The notes under the pieces are model-generated. The model saw nothing but the letters and a program-made list of their open reading frames with translations. It was not told the DNA's origin and did no database searches. A program made the translations under genes and the position numbers. Below are positions 7,650 through 17,267 of a stretch of DNA of 48,450 bases, piece after piece. Position 1 is the stretch's first letter, and every line of letters begins with the position of its first letter. Origin of the DNA: an uncultured Candidatus Nitrosopumilus sp. (GTDB lineage: Archaea > Thermoproteota > Nitrososphaeria > Nitrososphaerales > Nitrosopumilaceae); contig CAJQMY010000010.1 in NCBI GenBank assembly GCA_905479565.1, positions 1 through 48,450 on the forward strand, in the 5' to 3' direction.

Positions 7650-9673
7650 AGATTTGATTTTATTTCTTCAAGTGTATGTAAAGGCAAGGAACAGGTAAAA
7701 TCTTTACAAATAAACACACTAGTTTTATCTTCAAAAGATTTGCCTGCAAAAAATGGATATTTTAGAAGAGATTCCAATTGAGTGGGATTTTGAATCGTTA
7801 TTAAAATAGAATTTGGCAAATAATCTAAATGAAGTGATTTTTGTATTTCAGAATTTTCAGTATTGATCATAGTAATTTCTACAGGTTTTTGAATATACAT
7901 CGAAATAGTATTAAGCAAATAACCAAACCCAAACGGATTTTCAGCTGCAATTTGTGCCTGAGACTCCATTATTTTTGTAGTGACGTCAAGAAATATTTTT
8001 TCTTGAGATAGATGATACAGCCTAAGCATAACAAAGGCAGATACAGAGTTTCCAGAGGGTAAAGACAAATCATAATTACTCTTGGGTCGAATAATCAGTT
8101 CTTCATGATCATCAGAAGTCATAAAGAAACTATTATTTTCAGAATCCCAGAAATGATCCACCAAATGATTCCCTAGTTTCACAGATAATTTGAGGTATTT
8201 TTCGTTTGGCTCAATTTCAAATACATCCAATAATGCATTTACAAAATAGGAATAGTCCTCCAAATAGCCATTGATTTTCGCAACTCCATTTTTATAAGTA
8301 CGTAATAGTTTCTCACCTACCAAAAGTTTCTGTTCGATAAAAGAAATACAATTCTTTGCTGCATTAAGATATCTTTCATCTCCAGTTACACGGTATCCCT
8401 TGGTAAACGCAGTGATCATCAATGAATTCCATGAAACCAATACCTTGTCATCTAATCCAGGAGGAATTCTTGTCGAACGAACTTTAAGTAATTTTTCTGA
8501 ACAAGACTTTAAAATGTCATTAACTTCAAACTCGGATTTTCCAAAGTTAAAAGCAACAGTAGAGATGTTAAGATTATTGCACAAAATATTGTTTCCTTCC
8601 CAATTGCCTCCATCAGTTACATCATAGTATAAGCAAAATAGATCCGCATCGCTTCCTAGAATTTCTTTGATTTCATTTTTCTTCCACACATAGAATTTAC
8701 CCTCTACCCCTTCAGAATCCGCATCATATGCAGAATAAAATCCACCTTCAGGCAAAGCCATCTCACGCAAAACAAAATCAAGTGTTTTTTTCAAGACATC
8801 AAGATAAAAAGGATCTTTGGTTATCTGGTATGCTTCAGCATAGTTTACAGGAATCAAAGCATTATCATAAAGCATTTTTTCAAAATGAGGAACCAGCCAT
8901 TTTGCATCAGTGGAATATCTAGAAAAACCTCCTCCTATTTGATCAAAGATACCACCATTAGCCATTTTTTTAAGAGTTTTGAGCGCAAATTCATTGAATT
9001 TTCCCAATCCAGATAGTTTTGCATACCTAAACAGAAACGACACATTTGCAGCATTAGGAAACTTTGGGGCCGAACCAAATCCCCCATGAGTTGCATCTCC
9101 TAATTGAAACAAATTCATAGCTGCCTCATCAAGAACGGCTCTTTCTAATTTTGAAGTGGTTTGTATTGTTTCAGTTTTTTGTAATGCATCAATAAATTTT
9201 TCAGCGGATTTTTCTATATCTTTTGGTTTTTCTGTCCATGCTTGTGAGAGTTGTCTACAAATGCTTCCAAATCCAGGACGACCATAAGAATCCAAAACAG
9301 GAAAATAAGTTCCAACGTAGAAGGGTTTTTGATCAGGGGTAAGGAAGATACTCAATGGCCAACCACCCTGACCAGTAGCTATTTGGCAAACTTTTTGATA
9401 TATGTCATCAATGTCCGGTCTTTCTTCTCGGTCAACTTTTATGTTAATGAAATGGTCATTCATAAATTCAGCCACATCTTCATTTTCAAAAGATTCATGA
9501 GCCATTACATGACACCAATGACAAGAGCTATATCCAATGCTTAAGAAAATAGGTTTGTTTTCATCTTTTGCTTTTTTTAATGACTCGTCATTCCAACCAT
9601 ACCAATTAACAGGATTATGTGCGTGTTGGAGCAGATAGGGACTGCTTTCATTAATGAGATTATTTTCTACCAC
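7646..9673 (-). CDS. Thioredoxin-domain protein, DUF255/YyaL (SSP411) family
   Basis: The 675-aa product has the full family layout. An N-terminal thioredoxin-like DUF255 domain ([25 protein letters not shown] with C51-x-x-C54; [10 protein letters not shown]) is followed by a six-hairpin (alpha/alpha) glycosidase-like repeat domain ([34 protein letters not shown]). The biological role of this widespread family is unsettled; redox or sugar-related activity is suggested by the folds. Starts at GTG 9673. The length is typical, with no breaks. Confidence 0.92.
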   Translation of the reverse strand: MVENNLINESSPYLLQHAHNPVNWYGWNDESLKKAKDENKPIFLSIGYSSCHWCHVMAHESFENEDVAEFMNDHFINIKVDREERPDIDDIYQKVCQIATGQGGWPLSIFLTPDQKPFYVGTYFPVLDSYGRPGFGSICRQLSQAWTEKPKDIEKSAEKFIDALQKTETIQTTSKLERAVLDEAAMNLFQLGDATHGGFGSAPKFPNAANVSFLFRYAKLSGLGKFNEFALKTLKKMANGGIFDQIGGGFSRYSTDAKWLVPHFEKMLYDNALIPVNYAEAYQITKDPFYLDVLKKTLDFVLREMALPEGGFYSAYDADSEGVEGKFYVWKKNEIKEILGSDADLFCLYYDVTDGGNWEGNNILCNNLNISTVAFNFGKSEFEVNDILKSCSEKLLKVRSTRIPPGLDDKVLVSWNSLMITAFTKGYRVTGDERYLNAAKNCISFIEQKLLVGEKLLRTYKNGVAKINGYLEDYSYFVNALLDVFEIEPNEKYLKLSVKLGNHLVDHFWDSENNSFFMTSDDHEELIIRPKSNYDLSLPSGNSVSAFVMLRLYHLSQEKIFLDVTTKIMESQAQIAAENPFGFGYLLNTISMYIQKPVEITMINTENSEIQKSLHLDYLPNSILITIQNPTQLESLLKYPFFAGKSFEDKTSVFICKDFTCSLPLHTLEEIKSNL

Positions 9674-9716
9674 AGCATATCAGATTTGTTTGAATATTTG
9701 TATCTAATTGGCACAT

Positions 9717-9950
9717 CTAATTCCAAATCCCTTTTCCTTCAGTTAATTCATAAATTCTAACGTTAATTTTCCCCAGTAATTTGACTTTAGATTTGTGTGC
9801 TTTTTTATCATGACTGTAATCTTTTTTTTCAACTAATTCTTGCAATCTTTTTAACTGCTCCAGAGTTAGTTTTTTAAATTCATGTTTAGAACTCGTAATG
9901 AGTCGTAATAATTTGACTCGTTCATGGTCTTCATCTGTAATTTCAGTCAT
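9717..9950 (-). CDS. Small charged helical protein, unknown function
   Basis: The 77-aa protein is very rich in Lys, Glu and Leu and predicted almost entirely helical (LTLEQLKRLQELVEKK). It could bind nucleic acid or a partner protein. It lies 43 bases upstream of the DUF255 gene on the same strand and may be cotranscribed with it. No family recognised. Confidence 0.5.
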   Translation of the reverse strand: MTEITDEDHERVKLLRLITSSKHEFKKLTLEQLKRLQELVEKKDYSHDKKAHKSKVKLLGKINVRIYELTEGKGIWN

Positions 9951-10375
9951 ACGTGCAATTTTGTTAATTTTACAAATAAATCTTAGCGTAAAAACAAGAT
10001 TGGCCTATTGCTTAGGATAGACCAATCTCTGACCATCGGATTTATCAGATTGATGATAATTTCGACACCCTTTGGATATTCAACTCAAAAAAATAATCCC
10101 ATATTAGTCTAAGAACCATTTGAGCAAGGAGAAATTAGAAAGGTTCTTTTTCTACAGGATGCACCACATTTAGAATCTATTTTCTGTCCTTCAAATGTTA
10201 ATTCCAAAGAAACACCCAATCCAAACAAAATTCACAATATTATCAAACATAAATTCTCAGATATTATGAGTACCTAAAATTATAGAGTATGAATTAAATT
10301 TTTAGGATTTGACAATATTGGGATTTGATAATGAAAATAACAAATGTTAAAATTTCGTGACAGATTGTTGATTTC
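9951..10375. other. 425-bp intergenic region without a clear gene
   Basis: It separates the divergent small helical protein and the alcohol dehydrogenase. Short frames occur, but none has a convincing start, length or composition. The notable features are the interrupted hairpin at 9997-10028 and AT-rich promoter-like sequence before 10376, including a TTAAAA element about 28 bases before the dehydrogenase ATG. Confidence 0.4.
9997..10028. promoter_or_regulatory. Interrupted hairpin in the intergenic region
   Basis: AGATTGG (9997-10003) pairs with CCAATCT (10022-10028), and directly inside it CCTA (10004-10007) pairs with TAGG (10013-10016). An 11-bp stem therefore forms with one 5-nt bulge. 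There is no T-run on either side that would mark a simple terminator. It may be an operator or a leader structure. Confidence 0.35.
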
Positions 10376-11410
10376 ATGGAAAAAATGCGCGCAATGGTAC
10401 TTTCAGAATGTGCTAAAATCGAAACAAGCCCCTTGAAACTTACACAAATTGATAAACATGAAATTAAAAGACCAAATGAAATTTTATTAAAAATAGAAGC
10501 TTGCGGGATTTGTCATTCACAGCTTCATGGGATTGAAGGTGACTGGAAAAATATCGGGATTCCACCAACACTGCCAACAGTTCCAGGTCACGAAGTGGTC
10601 GGAAAAATAGTTCAGATTGGAGACAAGGTTACTAAATTTAAAATTGGAGACAGAGCAGGAATAACTCCCCTTCTAGAGGCATGTAAAGAATGTCAATATT
10701 GTAAAGAAGGGAAAGAACACCTCTGTGAATCATCAATAATTACAGGAGAGTCTTTTAAAGGAGGATATACAGAATACATTACAGTTGTGGAAGATTTTGC
10801 AACCAAAGTACCAAACAATATGAAGGCAGAGTATGCAGCACCGTTATTTTGTGCAGGCATCACGGCATACAAAGCAGTAAAGGCTGCAGAACCAAAACAA
10901 AATAAAAAGATTGGAATTTTTGGAATTGGAGGAGTAGGACACATGGCTATTCAGTTTGCCAAAGTAGAAAATTGTGAAGTTATTGCATTTTCAAGGTCAC
11001 AGAAACATCTTGATGTTGCTACAAGATTAGAAGCCACGGATGCAATGATTTTTTCTGAAAATCAAGAAAAGTTTCTAGACACATTAAAAGAAAAACACGG
11101 CACATTGGATGCAGCCATAGTATTTGCCCCGGCAGACATAGTCACAGATACTGCAATAAAATCAGTGAAAAAAGGGGGATTAATTGTGATTGCAACTGTC
11201 GGTGAGAACCCATCATTTATGCCATTTGAGGAAAAAACAATTCGAGGAACTTTGATTGGTTCTACAAAAGACATGGAACAGGTAATCAAGATATGTGATG
11301 AAGAAAATATCAAAGTTATTTCTCAAATTTTTCCATTAGAACAAGCAAATGAAGCACTCAAAAAATTAAAAGATTCTAAAATTGAAGCAAGAGCTGTTTT
11401 AATTCCTTAA
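10376..11410 (+). CDS. Zinc-dependent alcohol dehydrogenase (MDR family)
   Basis: The 344-aa medium-chain dehydrogenase has catalytic-zinc residues C43 (EACGICHSQLHG) and H71-E72 (PGHEVVG). A structural-zinc lobe of four cysteines is CKECQYCKEGKEHLC, and the NAD(P)-binding Rossmann motif is GIFGIGGVGHMAIQFAK. It should oxidise an alcohol or reduce an aldehyde in the cytoplasm; the substrate is not predictable. The usual Asp of the CHxD segment is Gln here (CHSQLHG), a variation seen in some members. It appears monocistronic. The first ATG is chosen. Confidence 0.92.
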   Translation: MEKMRAMVLSECAKIETSPLKLTQIDKHEIKRPNEILLKIEACGICHSQLHGIEGDWKNIGIPPTLPTVPGHEVVGKIVQIGDKVTKFKIGDRAGITPLLEACKECQYCKEGKEHLCESSIITGESFKGGYTEYITVVEDFATKVPNNMKAEYAAPLFCAGITAYKAVKAAEPKQNKKIGIFGIGGVGHMAIQFAKVENCEVIAFSRSQKHLDVATRLEATDAMIFSENQEKFLDTLKEKHGTLDAAIVFAPADIVTDTAIKSVKKGGLIVIATVGENPSFMPFEEKTIRGTLIGSTKDMEQVIKICDEENIKVISQIFPLEQANEALKKLKDSKIEARAVLIP

Positions 11411-11445
11411 TTCTTGACTTGGATATTAGAAGAGAATATTTTGAT

Positions 11446-11598
11446 ATGAATTGTAAAAGATGCCATCATACAGATGAGGTACACAGTAAAAATGAAAATA
11501 GCAAATCCCTTATGAAAGCAGGAAGATGTCAAATCCCAGCATGTACATGTCAACAATATTTAGATCCCATTCAAGATATCGATGAGGAACTTTTGTAA
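11446..11598 (+). CDS. 50-aa zinc-finger-like protein
   Basis: ATG 11446 to TAA encodes MNCKRCHHTDEVHS, a basic middle and GRCQIPACTCQQYLDP, then an acidic tail. The CxxCHH and CxxxxCxC groups suggest a single bound zinc. It lies 35 bases downstream of the dehydrogenase on the same strand and 32 bases before the next gene. No named family, but the spaced cysteines make chance unlikely. Confidence 0.55.
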   Translation: MNCKRCHHTDEVHSKNENSKSLMKAGRCQIPACTCQQYLDPIQDIDEELL

Positions 11599-11630
11599 CG
11601 GTTCATATATCAAAATAGTTTCATAGAATC

Positions 11631-11870
11631 ATGGACAAGCACAAGCCATCTGATGAGATGATTAAAGACTTGGACAATCTGTTATCAAAACTTAATGCAA
11701 TGGAAATTGTCACATCAGATGATTTTCAGAAAAATTCAATAAAAATCCAAAGATCTCTAGTGGAAGGTCAAATGCACTCAATAAATGAATTTCAACATTT
11801 AAAAAAAGCCATTGATTTGTTAACGTTACAGTTATTCGATGTTCAAAATAAAATCAACAATTCATCTTAG
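11631..11870 (+). CDS. Small coiled-coil-like protein, unknown function
   Basis: The 79-aa product is acidic to neutral and helical, with heptad-like hydrophobics (MIKDLDNLLSKLNAMEIV; LKKAIDLLTLQLFDVQNKI). No cysteine, signal or membrane segment. It converges on the possible GIY-YIG gene, and the coding ends overlap by 17 bases. Confidence 0.5.
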   Translation: MDKHKPSDEMIKDLDNLLSKLNAMEIVTSDDFQKNSIKIQRSLVEGQMHSINEFQHLKKAIDLLTLQLFDVQNKINNSS

Positions 11871-12354
11871 TATCGCTTAATCCACAGCCCGTACATCTAA
11901 AAAGCGTAGATTTTTCAAGTAGTTTTTCAGATTTCATTTCAGCACCACAGCAAAGACAGGTAATTTTTTCCGATTCGGGATTTGTCTCTTTAGATTTTCG
12001 TACCAAGTAATCAGGTTTTGATTCTGGAACATCTGCAGAATTACAGAGAGGTTTGTAATGTGCAACAATTTTTTGAAATATAATTTTTCTACGCTCAGAA
12101 TTAGATTCAAAGAGAGGCAGGATTGCCAGATGTAATGATTTTTCAGAGCCTGAATGTTCAATCCAGCATTTATGTCGAGAATGCTGAGCAAAAAAAGATT
12201 TGTCTTCTGTCTTTTCACAATCACCCACATATACAATATTAAATTTATCTTTATCTCTAGAGAGAATCAAGTAAACCAATTTTTCCATTGGAGGTCCCCA
12301 TTCTTCAATAGGAATAGGTCCAAGAAACTCATATTGCAGGATTTGAATGCTCAA
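11854..12354 (-). CDS. Possible GIY-YIG-like nuclease domain with C-terminal zinc ribbon
   Basis: The 166-aa protein has VYLILSRDK-NIVYVGDCEKT, the spacing of a degenerate GIY-YIG motif (VYxI...YVG). Basic/aromatic residues (HSRHKCW) and a helix with a Glu (ESNSERRKIIFQKIVAHYKPLCN) follow, matching the order of that fold. The C-terminus holds a four-cysteine zinc ribbon (CLCCGAEM...FRCTGCG). DNA or RNA binding is likely. The GIY-YIG call is by motif resemblance; catalytic Arg and Glu positions are uncertain. Confidence 0.5.
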   Translation of the reverse strand: MSIQILQYEFLGPIPIEEWGPPMEKLVYLILSRDKDKFNIVYVGDCEKTEDKSFFAQHSRHKCWIEHSGSEKSLHLAILPLFESNSERRKIIFQKIVAHYKPLCNSADVPESKPDYLVRKSKETNPESEKITCLCCGAEMKSEKLLEKSTLFRCTGCGLSDTKMNC

Positions 12355-12474
12355 TGAAGATATTTTGGAGTACCTTCTTTTCAGTTTTTCCCAAAAAAAT
12401 CCCTAATGTCAAAAATTTGATCGCAAAATCTCAACTTGAAAAGATTAAATTCGAGAGTTACAGATTCAACGTAA

Positions 12475-12729
12475 ATGAAAGAATCTCACAATTATGCTCA
12501 AGTTGGATATTCAATGATTTTAGTATCGGCTAGCTTGGCGGCAATAGGCATCATAGGTCTATTTCTTGCAGATGATGTATTATTAGCAGATAATTGGTCA
12601 AGAGACAATACTGCTCATTTTAACGAATGCAAATCAAATGATTTTGTGGCAGAGGATTGTGTAAAATATAGAGAAAGAATCAACAATGAAGCATCAGGAA
12701 TTTATGTAGATCCATCAAAATGGAAGTAA
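12475..12729 (+). CDS. Small membrane protein, unknown function
   Basis: The 84-aa product has one membrane helix (about residues 11-32, YSMILVSASLAAIGIIGLFL). A polar, probably external domain follows with two cysteines (FNECKSNDFVAEDCVKY) that could form a disulfide. It converges on the multi-pass membrane protein, with one base between the stops. Confidence 0.55.
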   Translation: MKESHNYAQVGYSMILVSASLAAIGIIGLFLADDVLLADNWSRDNTAHFNECKSNDFVAEDCVKYRERINNEASGIYVDPSKWK

Positions 12730-12730
12730 T

Positions 12731-13417
12731 CTAATACCCGTTTGTGAAATCTTCCATCATGTTTTGATTTTTGGTAAGACGATTCATTGCAAAAAATGCG
12801 CCACCCACAATTCCAGCTTGATAAAACGTATACAGGAAAACTCCAGATGATGTAGGATCAGATTTTGTAAAACTCAATACAAGCATTGTGAAGAATACAA
12901 ATGTTCCAACAAAGGTAACCAGTCTGTTTATGATTCCAGTATTCATCCCAACAATTCTTTTGGTGGCAGCTGCCATCAAACCGATACTTGTGATAATTAG
13001 AAAAGTTGCGCCGCCATTAGCAGTGACAAAATTATTTAGCCAAGGCAACAACCCTTCATCCAATATGCCCATATCAGGCATTATACTACCACCATTAATT
13101 GCAAAATTTACAGAACTGAACATTCCGCCGATGACAAAAAAGAACAAGAACAGTTTGACAATTGATCTTTTGACAGGACTGCGAATTTCCGATGGTTTTA
13201 CTGCCCTCTCAGTGATTCTAATTCCATAAAGAAATCCTACAGCCGTAGCAGGAAAAAACATGATATTGATAAGAATTGGCGATTCTTTGTTAATCGTTTC
13301 AATTTGAGGATGAAAAATCAGAAACAACAGAATAGCAAGAGATGCCGATACCGCAAATAGAATTAATCCCATATGACTATGCGTACTTGACTCAGAGTAA
13401 TCATTCCAGTTGGACAC
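12731..13417 (-). CDS. Multi-pass membrane protein, unknown function
   Basis: The 228-aa product has about six hydrophobic helices (MGLILFAVSASLAILLFLIF; ILINIMFFPATAVGFLYGI; IVKLFLFFFVIGGMF; GATFLIITSIGLMAA; LVTFVGTFVFFTMLVL; YQAGIVGGAFFAM). There are no evident catalytic or metal-binding motifs apart from an N-terminal His pair (STHSHMG). I do not recognise the family. Confidence 0.6.
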   Translation of the reverse strand: MSNWNDYSESSTHSHMGLILFAVSASLAILLFLIFHPQIETINKESPILINIMFFPATAVGFLYGIRITERAVKPSEIRSPVKRSIVKLFLFFFVIGGMFSSVNFAINGGSIMPDMGILDEGLLPWLNNFVTANGGATFLIITSIGLMAAATKRIVGMNTGIINRLVTFVGTFVFFTMLVLSFTKSDPTSSGVFLYTFYQAGIVGGAFFAMNRLTKNQNMMEDFTNGY

Positions 13418-13520
13418 TTTATGAATTCAAAAAAAAATAATTAAAAACCAAATCCGAAAATCATTTGCTCAAATCATCAATTCTCTTTACCCTTTTTTAG
13501 TAGAATTAAGAGAGAAAGTC

Positions 13521-13769
13521 ATGAAAGGGGGGAAAACCATTACAATAATTGGAATAATCATTGGAATGTTTGGTTTGATTTTTCATCTTCAAGGTCAATC
13601 AATAGTTGGACCAGAATCATCATTCATGTATGCAAACCCAAAATGGACAAATTATGGCTTGCAGATAATGGTCACAGGGATAGTCATTTCAGGCGTAGGA
13701 TTTGTTGTTCTCAAAAAAAAAATAATTTTCAACACAGAGGAGGCATTTCAAATATTTAATAATTTTTGA
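13521..13769 (+). CDS. Two-helix small membrane protein
   Basis: The 82-aa product starts MKGGKTITIIGIIIGMFGLIFHL and has a second hydrophobic segment LQIMVTGIVISGVGFVVL, each long enough to cross the membrane. The short loop between them carries Trp, Tyr and Pro. No homology recognised. The region from its end to 14005 is AT-rich and without a clear gene. Confidence 0.5.
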   Translation: MKGGKTITIIGIIIGMFGLIFHLQGQSIVGPESSFMYANPKWTNYGLQIMVTGIVISGVGFVVLKKKIIFNTEEAFQIFNNF

Positions 13770-14005
13770 TGTAATTATTTTGTTGATTTGAAATATAGAA
13801 TTAATAACAAACTCAGTTACAATATCATAACTTGTATAAATAATCAAATAACTTTTGATTTTAGGGATTCTTTTAATTGTGAGTATAGTGATTGCATTCT
13901 CCAATTTCACAACTAATCAGCATGGATGTTTTCCCATTTAAATTGTATTTTTTTAAAAACAAACCAACTCGAAGACATCTAAGGAACATGGTTTTAAAAT
14001 AAATT

Positions 14006-15202
14006 TCAAAAACCTGCAACCATAGGATCTTCAGGTTTCATTATCTCTCGTAACAAAATTGTTGCAAAAGATCCCCTAGACAATGAAAATTCTACAACAT
14101 CATTATGTGCAGAATAATCTAAGCATTGTATTGCAGCTTGTCTAAATCCACCCTCGCTACTTACTTCTTGCATTTCTTTGATAAAAAAATCTTTTGGAGA
14201 AATTTCTTCTTGTTGAAGAATTTTTGAAATTTGAAAATCAAATCTTGTTTTTTTATAATATGAATAACCAACAAATGGTAATGCTAAATTTTGATCCATT
14301 CCTTTAACATATTTTCCAATAATACCATGATGATCAAAACAAACATCCCCTGCTTGTGCTTCAAAAAGATCCTCACCACCTAAAAAAGCAGCACTCAGCG
14401 ATTGATTGAAAATAAAAGACTGGTATGCTTGAATGTAAAATCGTCTTAATGAAACAGGGATTGCTCTAATGGCACGAATTGGTTCTCTATGTTCTATCAT
14501 TTCTTTTAGAACAATTCTTTCAATATCCATTTGAATTGGAACACGATCAAAATATTGTTCATAATTTGCCTTATCAGATAATTTTTGACGAATTTCAGTA
14601 TTTTCTTTAGAATCATAGATGGAGGTAAATGACAATATCAAATCAACAGTTTTTTCAAAATCTTGCTGTAAAATTGCCTTACCAATTAGATGTGTGACTG
14701 GCCTTTTAGAACCAAACCTCTGATAACCATAAAAATTAAGAATTTTGTCATATTCTGTAAAAGATTCCAATTTATTTTGACAGTCAGAAATTTTTAATCT
14801 GAAATGATTTCCAATCATATCTTTTCTTGATAATGGTTTTTTTACAAAACCTAAATGCTCAAGAGAATATTTCTCACTAAAAAAATTCTCTATATATTTT
14901 CCTTTATTTCCAGAGCAAACAAATTGTTCTGTAACTGCAGATGCGTCTTTCAATCCAAGAGATTTTAATCTAATACCTTTTTTTTTAAAAATTCCAGATA
15001 GTGCATGATTAGTATCAATTTTTTTCTTTTTTAATTTATACACAGCATATCCATTTTGTTCATTAATTGATTTTTTAGATTTTTCAGAAATTAATTCACT
15101 GACTTGAAAATCTTCAGGTTCGACTCTGATTTTACCCCCTATGCCAGAGAATGTAGTACTGTAAACTAAAATCCCAATTTTAGAATCTAAGTCAGGTATC
15201 AC
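14006..15202 (-). CDS. truD: tRNA pseudouridine synthase D
   Basis: The 398-aa product shows the TruD signatures: RVEPEDFQVSEL near the N-terminus, the catalytic motif GLKDASAVTEQ with Asp86, and NFYGYQRFGSKRPVTHLIG. It should isomerise the uridine at position 13 of tRNA (family role). It starts at GTG 15202, with the upstream gene's TGA overlapping (GTGA). It is therefore translated together with the beta-propeller gene and probably pth2. Confidence 0.93.
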   Translation of the reverse strand: MIPDLDSKIGILVYSTTFSGIGGKIRVEPEDFQVSELISEKSKKSINEQNGYAVYKLKKKKIDTNHALSGIFKKKGIRLKSLGLKDASAVTEQFVCSGNKGKYIENFFSEKYSLEHLGFVKKPLSRKDMIGNHFRLKISDCQNKLESFTEYDKILNFYGYQRFGSKRPVTHLIGKAILQQDFEKTVDLILSFTSIYDSKENTEIRQKLSDKANYEQYFDRVPIQMDIERIVLKEMIEHREPIRAIRAIPVSLRRFYIQAYQSFIFNQSLSAAFLGGEDLFEAQAGDVCFDHHGIIGKYVKGMDQNLALPFVGYSYYKKTRFDFQISKILQQEEISPKDFFIKEMQEVSSEGGFRQAAIQCLDYSAHNDVVEFSLSRGSFATILLREIMKPEDPMVAGF

Positions 15203-16797
15203 TCTATTGTCACTGTTACATATTTGCTAATTGCAACATCAGATAATTGTGCACCTAACAGAACTTTGTATGTTCCAGGAATTGCATCTTCAGCAGTGTT
15301 AATTTCAAGAGAGATTAGACGAGGAGCATCAGAATCAAGTTGGAATGTTTCAGGTGAATCAACTAATTCAATGTTCAGAAAATCATGTGTTGTGGATAAA
15401 ATTAATGAGACACCGAGTAAATCTTTTTGAGATAAAGATGATACCACAAAGTCAAGGGATTTTGAATTTTCAGGCGTAGTTGTTAAAGAAGACGAGGTCA
15501 ATTGAATTTCCAAAGGTAACGAAATAGAAGTGTCAACTACTCCAATATTGTTTTCTGCCCATTCAGTAAACCAGATTTTTTCACCATCAATAGCGAAGTC
15601 AAAGATTTGCGCAACGCCGCAATCAGCTAACATCATACCGGTTCCAGGATCACAGTCAGCCCAGTTGGGATTCTTGGAAGGAACGTGATATTCTACAAGG
15701 GATTGTGAACTAGGATCCATTACAGAAATATTATTTGCAGTTTGTTCATTGAAAACAATTCTGCCTAGATCATCAGATTCAATCCAATATGGTCTGGATA
15801 TGGGGGATTTTACAACACCTGTCTGATTACCATATGTGCTCAGCATAGGATCAGATGTCACATATTGCACAAATGTTTCAGTTACAGGATTGAAACTAAA
15901 GAATGATGAAGATGTTGTGTCAGCCATCCAAATAGTGCCATCGTCTGCTACAGCAATACCGTTAGGAGTTAGAAGGGTTACAGGTAATTGGTAAACCTCA
16001 GTGAAATCTTTTCCAGGTAAAAATTGCACGCCATCATTCCTAACAGCTTCATCATATCCTACTTTATCTAATTTTACTAAAACTCCTCCTTGTTGATACA
16101 ACCAATTAGTGTACCAAACATTGTTATTTGCATCCACTGTAAAATCTGCAGTTACTGAATTGTCAGTAGGTGAAGGTACAGAGAGATATTGTACTTCCTC
16201 TCCAGATTGACTAGGATCTAAAAATGTGAGTTTATTTCCAGTAAAGTCATTTACTATTATTTGAGAACCATCAACTAAGAGTTTTTGAGGCAAAGAATCA
16301 CCTTCAGATGGGTACGACAATCTATCATATGTTTCATCAATAGTAGAGAATTTCCATATGGAATCATAAGATTCGTCAGTATACCATATAGAACCATCAG
16401 GAGCATAATCCATTCCCCACACCATTGAACGTGCACCTAGAGGCCACAATGAATTTTCATATTCGGTAAATGTTTCTAAAATAGGATCAAATTTTGTTAT
16501 TTTACCAGTATTAGTTTCAGCAAACCACACATTTCCATCATAATCAGTTATGATTGCAAGGGGGTTTGTACACAAGGTTGGAATTGAAAACTCTTGAACA
16601 AAATCTGTAGACTTTGCATTGCTTGAACCACAAAATTGAGAACGTTGTTCATCTGGGAAATTGTCTGCAGGCGTTCCAGTTACAGTAAGTTCAGGGGCAT
16701 CAGTGCCAGGGTCAACGCCAGGCAGTACAAGCATTATAGTCGATGAAAGTAAAATAAATCCAAAAAAGATAGTTACTGCAACTCCTTTCTTCTTCAT
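15199..16797 (-). CDS. Secreted Vgb-like (streptogramin-lyase-like) beta-propeller protein
   Basis: The 532-aa product begins with a signal peptide (KKGVAVTIFFGFILLSSTIMLVL). It then has repeated blades of the form NVWFAETNTGKITKFDP, GSIWYTDESYDSIWKFS, GTIWMADTTSSSFFSFNP and KIWFTEWAENNIGVVD, as in virginiamycin B lyase-like propellers. The C-terminal ~120 residues form a beta-sandwich-like domain. Antibiotic lysis is unlikely to be its real role; binding or a surface function is more probable. Oddly, it sits between two tRNA-related genes. Confidence 0.8.
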   Translation of the reverse strand: MKKKGVAVTIFFGFILLSSTIMLVLPGVDPGTDAPELTVTGTPADNFPDEQRSQFCGSSNAKSTDFVQEFSIPTLCTNPLAIITDYDGNVWFAETNTGKITKFDPILETFTEYENSLWPLGARSMVWGMDYAPDGSIWYTDESYDSIWKFSTIDETYDRLSYPSEGDSLPQKLLVDGSQIIVNDFTGNKLTFLDPSQSGEEVQYLSVPSPTDNSVTADFTVDANNNVWYTNWLYQQGGVLVKLDKVGYDEAVRNDGVQFLPGKDFTEVYQLPVTLLTPNGIAVADDGTIWMADTTSSSFFSFNPVTETFVQYVTSDPMLSTYGNQTGVVKSPISRPYWIESDDLGRIVFNEQTANNISVMDPSSQSLVEYHVPSKNPNWADCDPGTGMMLADCGVAQIFDFAIDGEKIWFTEWAENNIGVVDTSISLPLEIQLTSSSLTTTPENSKSLDFVVSSLSQKDLLGVSLILSTTHDFLNIELVDSPETFQLDSDAPRLISLEINTAEDAIPGTYKVLLGAQLSDVAISKYVTVTIE

Positions 16798-16847
16798 ATT
16801 ACAAAAAATATTGAGCCTTGTTATATCTCATTCCAAGGAAATGAAAA

Positions 16848-17201
16848 CTATAGTAATTTCAGATTCCCAGTAATTTTATCAATCAAGTTCTCAGGAGCAG
16901 GTCCAATCGATATACAGGTAGTAGTTCCAGGAGCTAACTGAGTATGACCTGCATCAGAAACTTCAGACCATGGAAGATTCAAATCTATTGCATGCCGTTT
17001 AATTTCTTGCAATTCTTTGATTCCAGATACTTTTACCACCACTTTCTCTTGTCCACCCCACCATTCACGATACCATTCAGGGTAAGATTTTCTAACATGC
17101 TCTGCACCAAGAACACAAGCATGGCCTACTTGAGCTGCAATCTTTCCTTTTCCCATGTCAAGATCAGTTCTTACGATTATTACCTGTTTGACATCACCCA
17201 T
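16848..17201 (-). CDS. pth2: Peptidyl-tRNA hydrolase, archaeal/eukaryotic type (Pth2)
   Basis: The 117-aa protein matches Pth2 in length and signatures: QVIIVRTDLDMGKGKIAAQVGHA at the N-terminus, then the C-terminal core TQLAPGTTTCISIGPAP. It releases peptides from stalled peptidyl-tRNA in the cytoplasm. First gene of the minus-strand set pth2 - beta-propeller - truD, with 50 bases before the second gene. Confidence 0.93.
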   Translation of the reverse strand: MGDVKQVIIVRTDLDMGKGKIAAQVGHACVLGAEHVRKSYPEWYREWWGGQEKVVVKVSGIKELQEIKRHAIDLNLPWSEVSDAGHTQLAPGTTTCISIGPAPENLIDKITGNLKLL

Positions 17202-17267
17202 ACAACAATCAAAAATAGGCTTAATGAAAAACTTTTCAATTAAATAATTGACAAAGAACCAAAATCT

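Noticed and set aside
7646..9673. Plus-strand ORFs of 60-100 codons within the DUF255 gene
   Set aside because: They are antisense shadows of a well-conserved 675-aa protein.
15199..16797. Antibiotic-resistance (streptogramin lyase) gene
   Set aside because: The blades resemble Vgb, but the signal peptide, extra C-terminal domain and archaeal context argue against a true lyase role.
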